Source: Gemmatimonadota bacterium
GTDB taxonomy: Bacteria; Gemmatimonadota; Gemmatimonadetes; Gemmatimonadales; Gemmatimonadaceae
Length of the DNA stretch: 33,909 nucleotides
NCBI GenBank assembly: GCA_019510405.1
Contig: JAEKKK010000258.1
Span: forward strand, 1 to 33,909
Direction of reading: 5' to 3'
Shown one piece after another: positions 32,192 to 33,909 of the stretch (the first letter of the stretch is position 1; each line of letters begins with the position of its first letter). The translations under genes were made by a program, and so were the position numbers. The notes beneath the pieces were generated by a model that was not told where the DNA came from, did not search any database, and worked only from the letters and a program-made list of their open reading frames with translations.

Positions 32192-32908
32192 ATGGCAATC
32201 GCGCGCCTGTCCGAAAGCGAGCGCATCGCACTGCAGGGCTACGCCGCACGCGCGTCGTGGCCCGCAGGCTTTCAGATCTATGAGCGAGGCACGAGCGCGG
32301 ACGGGGTGTTCATCGTCACGCGCGGGCGGGTCGTCCTTCGCAGCCGGGTCCGCGCTGGCCGCGGGTTCGTCCCCTGGGTCGCCACGCCGGGTGAAACGTT
32401 CGGCGCGGAGGGCCTCTCGCAGCATGGGCAATACGCAACCGACGCGCGCGCCGACGAGGAAACGGAAACACTCTTTCTGAGCTCGGCCAACCTGCGCGCC
32501 TTCGTACGCGAACAGCCAAACCGCGCGCTCATGGTCATCGGCCAGATCATGGCGGAGCGGACCGCACTCCTCGAGAAACTTCGCGAACTGACGACGCTCT
32601 CGGTCGAGCAGCGGCTCGTTGCGGCGCTCCGCCGTCTGGCGACGCACGACAGCTTTCTCACCAGCGACGGGCGCATCGAGTTGTGCAGCTCGCGCTATCG
32701 GCTCCTCTGCGAGCTCGTGGGAGCGACACGCGAATCCGTCTCGCTCGTGCTCGGCCGATTGACCGGCGAAGGACTCGTCGAGCGGTCGGGGAGCACGCTG
32801 TTCGTGACACCGTCACAGCGTCTCTTCGAGCGCCTGGACCGGACCGGCGACGACCTCCTCCTCGTCCCCTCATTAGACGAGGTGTCGCAGACCGCGCCAC
32901 TGCAGTAA
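32192..32908 (+). CDS. CRP/FNR-family transcription regulator
   Basis: 238 residues: N-terminal cyclic-nucleotide-binding-type beta roll (about 20-115), long dimer helix (about 112-138) and winged HTH (about 140-210). The recognition helix reads GATRESVSLVLGRL, with Arg180-Glu181 in the same positions as the GTGA-contacting Arg-Glu of E. coli CRP, but Leu in place of CRP Arg185. There is no FNR-type N-terminal Cys cluster. The roll lacks an evident cAMP RxSxS phosphate motif, so the ligand is unknown. The ATG at 32192 has GAAGG eight bases upstream; GTG at 32168 overlapping the M28 stop is an alternative. A perfect TGTGA-N6-TCACA site lies at 8653-8668. Confidence 0.85.
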   Translation: MAIARLSESERIALQGYAARASWPAGFQIYERGTSADGVFIVTRGRVVLRSRVRAGRGFVPWVATPGETFGAEGLSQHGQYATDARADEETETLFLSSANLRAFVREQPNRALMVIGQIMAERTALLEKLRELTTLSVEQRLVAALRRLATHDSFLTSDGRIELCSSRYRLLCELVGATRESVSLVLGRLTGEGLVERSGSTLFVTPSQRLFERLDRTGDDLLLVPSLDEVSQTAPLQ

Positions 32909-32911
32909 GCC

Positions 32912-32929
32912 CGGTTCGCGAACGAACCG
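32912..32929 (+). terminator. Hairpin after CRP-family gene
   Basis: CGGTTCG (32912-32918), loop CGAA, CGAACCG (32923-32929): a 7-bp perfect stem four bases after the stop codon. There is no U tract, so termination may be partial. TATAGT at 32948-32953 is a likely -10 for the next gene. Confidence 0.45.
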
Positions 32930-32976
32930 AGCGCCGGATCGCGGGCTTATAGTCTCGCCGACGCCCGCGAGACTGT

Positions 32977-33909
32977 ATGTCCATCTCCAGCCCACTCGCC
33001 CCGCTGCTCACCTCCGACGAGCAGCAGCGCTATCACCGCCATCTGATTCTTCCCGAAGTAGGGGAAGAGGGGCAGCGACGGCTCAAGGCCTCCCGCGTGC
33101 TGCTCGTCGGTGCAGGGGGGCTCGGTGCCCCCGCCGCGCTCTATCTCGCTGCCGCCGGCATCGGGCACCTCGGCATCGTCGACGCCGATTCGGTGGAGTT
33201 GAGCAATCTGCAGCGGCAGGTGATCCACGACACCCGTGACGTCGACCGGGCCAAGGTCGCCTCGGCCGAGGCGCGCATTCACGCGCTGAACCCGCACGTC
33301 GACGTCACGGCGTATCGCACACGCCTCACGAGCAGCAATGCGATGGAGCTCCTCGCCGACTACGATGTGATCATCGACGGGAGCGACAACTTCGCGACGC
33401 GCTACCTCGTCAACGACGCATGCGTCCTGCTGAGGAAACCTGACGTCTCGGGAAGCGTCCTCAGATTCGAGGGCCAGGCCTCGGTCTTCGCGGCGGGCGA
33501 CGGTCCCTGTTACCGCTGTCTCTTCCGCGAGCCGCCACCACCGGCGCTGGTACAGAATTGCGTCGACAGCGGCGTGTTGGGCGTGGTGCCAGGGCTGATC
33601 GGAATCATTCAGGCTGCCGAGACGATCAAGCTGATCACGGGGATCGGCGAGACGCTGGTCGGGCGGCTGCTGCTCGTCGATACACTACGCATGCGATTCC
33701 GGACCATCGACCTGCAGAAGGATCCCGACTGCGTCGCCTGCGGCCGACACGAGATCACGTCGCTCATCGACTATGACGTGTTCTGCGGCCTGGCCCGGCA
33801 TGCCGCTGAACCGGCCGGAGACGCGGCCGTCGACGAGATCACGCCGACCGCGCTGGCCGCTCGGCTCGAGCGCGGCGATGCGCCCTTGCTGCTGGATGTG
33901 CGCGAGCCA
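32977..33909 (+). CDS. moeZ: MoeB/ThiF-type sulfur-carrier adenylyltransferase with rhodanese domain (3' end outside window)
   Basis: 311 residues are visible and the frame is still open at the window end. The adenylation domain shows LLVGAGGLGAPAALYLAAAG (ATP loop), DADSVELSNLQRQ, and IDGSDNFATRYLVND. Zinc cysteines are Cys178-x2-Cys181 (GPCYRCLF) and Cys252-x2-Cys255 (DCVACG); Cys195 in LVQNCVDSGVLG corresponds to the conserved MoeB/ThiF cysteine. From about residue 290 a rhodanese domain begins (PTALAARLERG, LLLDVRE), cut by the window. Such MoeZ-type fusions activate and then thiolate small sulfur carriers (MoaD, ThiS, CysO). Which carrier is used cannot be told here. Confidence 0.88.
   Translation, partial: MSISSPLAPLLTSDEQQRYHRHLILPEVGEEGQRRLKASRVLLVGAGGLGAPAALYLAAAGIGHLGIVDADSVELSNLQRQVIHDTRDVDRAKVASAEARIHALNPHVDVTAYRTRLTSSNAMELLADYDVIIDGSDNFATRYLVNDACVLLRKPDVSGSVLRFEGQASVFAAGDGPCYRCLFREPPPPALVQNCVDSGVLGVVPGLIGIIQAAETIKLITGIGETLVGRLLLVDTLRMRFRTIDLQKDPDCVACGRHEITSLIDYDVFCGLARHAAEPAGDAAVDEITPTALAARLERGDAPLLLDVREP

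Noticed and set aside
32946-32976. Candidate operator before the MoeB/ThiF gene
   Set aside because: Only a TATAGT -10 is supportable; no inverted repeat or CRP-type site could be found there.

Overview
The window is gene-dense, very GC-rich bacterial chromosome with no gap over 300 bases without a gene. No rRNA, tRNA, CRISPR array, insertion sequence or prophage gene was seen. Gene content and style suggest a Gemmatimonadota-like organism: a one-operon histidine pathway with an inositol-monophosphatase-type HisN, alanine-rich cupredoxin lipoprotein, DUF411 copper protein, GCPII-like M28 peptidase, and TTGACc-N17-TAnnnT promoters. This assignment is inference, since no marker RNA gene is present.

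Layout. (1) 1-921: 3' end of an M16 peptidase gene. (2) 8538-935, minus strand: a tightly overlapping operon hisG-D-C-H-A-B-F-N-IE encoding the whole histidine pathway. It is preceded by an apparent transcription attenuator: a 26-codon leader peptide with seven His codons, then a perfect terminator hairpin with an eight-U tract. (3) 8636-12430, plus strand: a cupredoxin lipoprotein behind a perfect CRP-type palindrome, a chain-length-regulator/kinase-like protein with a ruined P-loop, a small membrane protein and a stand-alone HD alarmone-hydrolase-like protein. (4) 12442-17563: ispG (broken), a membrane-anchored hypothetical, a cold-shock gene with a structured 5' leader, an HTH-like gene behind two matching palindromes, and hrpB (lacking motif VI). 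(5) 17685-20843: a zinc-ribbon protein, a PAS-GGDEF diguanylate cyclase with a periplasmic sensor, a DUF411 protein and a WYL-like protein. (6) 20855-27654: an arginine cluster with argR-argG-argH leftward and argC(broken)-argB-argD-argA-like rightward, with ArgR-type boxes over both -10 regions. (7) 27725-33909: a PafA-like phosphatase (broken), a divergent Smr-domain protein, an M28 peptidase, a CRP-family regulator and the start of a MoeB/ThiF-rhodanese gene.

Two themes stand out. First, biosynthetic control is readable: histidine by ribosome-mediated attenuation, probably starting from a leaderless leader-peptide mRNA, and arginine by ArgR boxes. Second, four conserved genes (ispG, hrpB, argC, the phosphatase) each lack one internal block of roughly 60 to 200 bases while both flanks remain well conserved. 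This is either a shared assembly fault or real recent damage, and should be settled before any loss-of-function claim is made.
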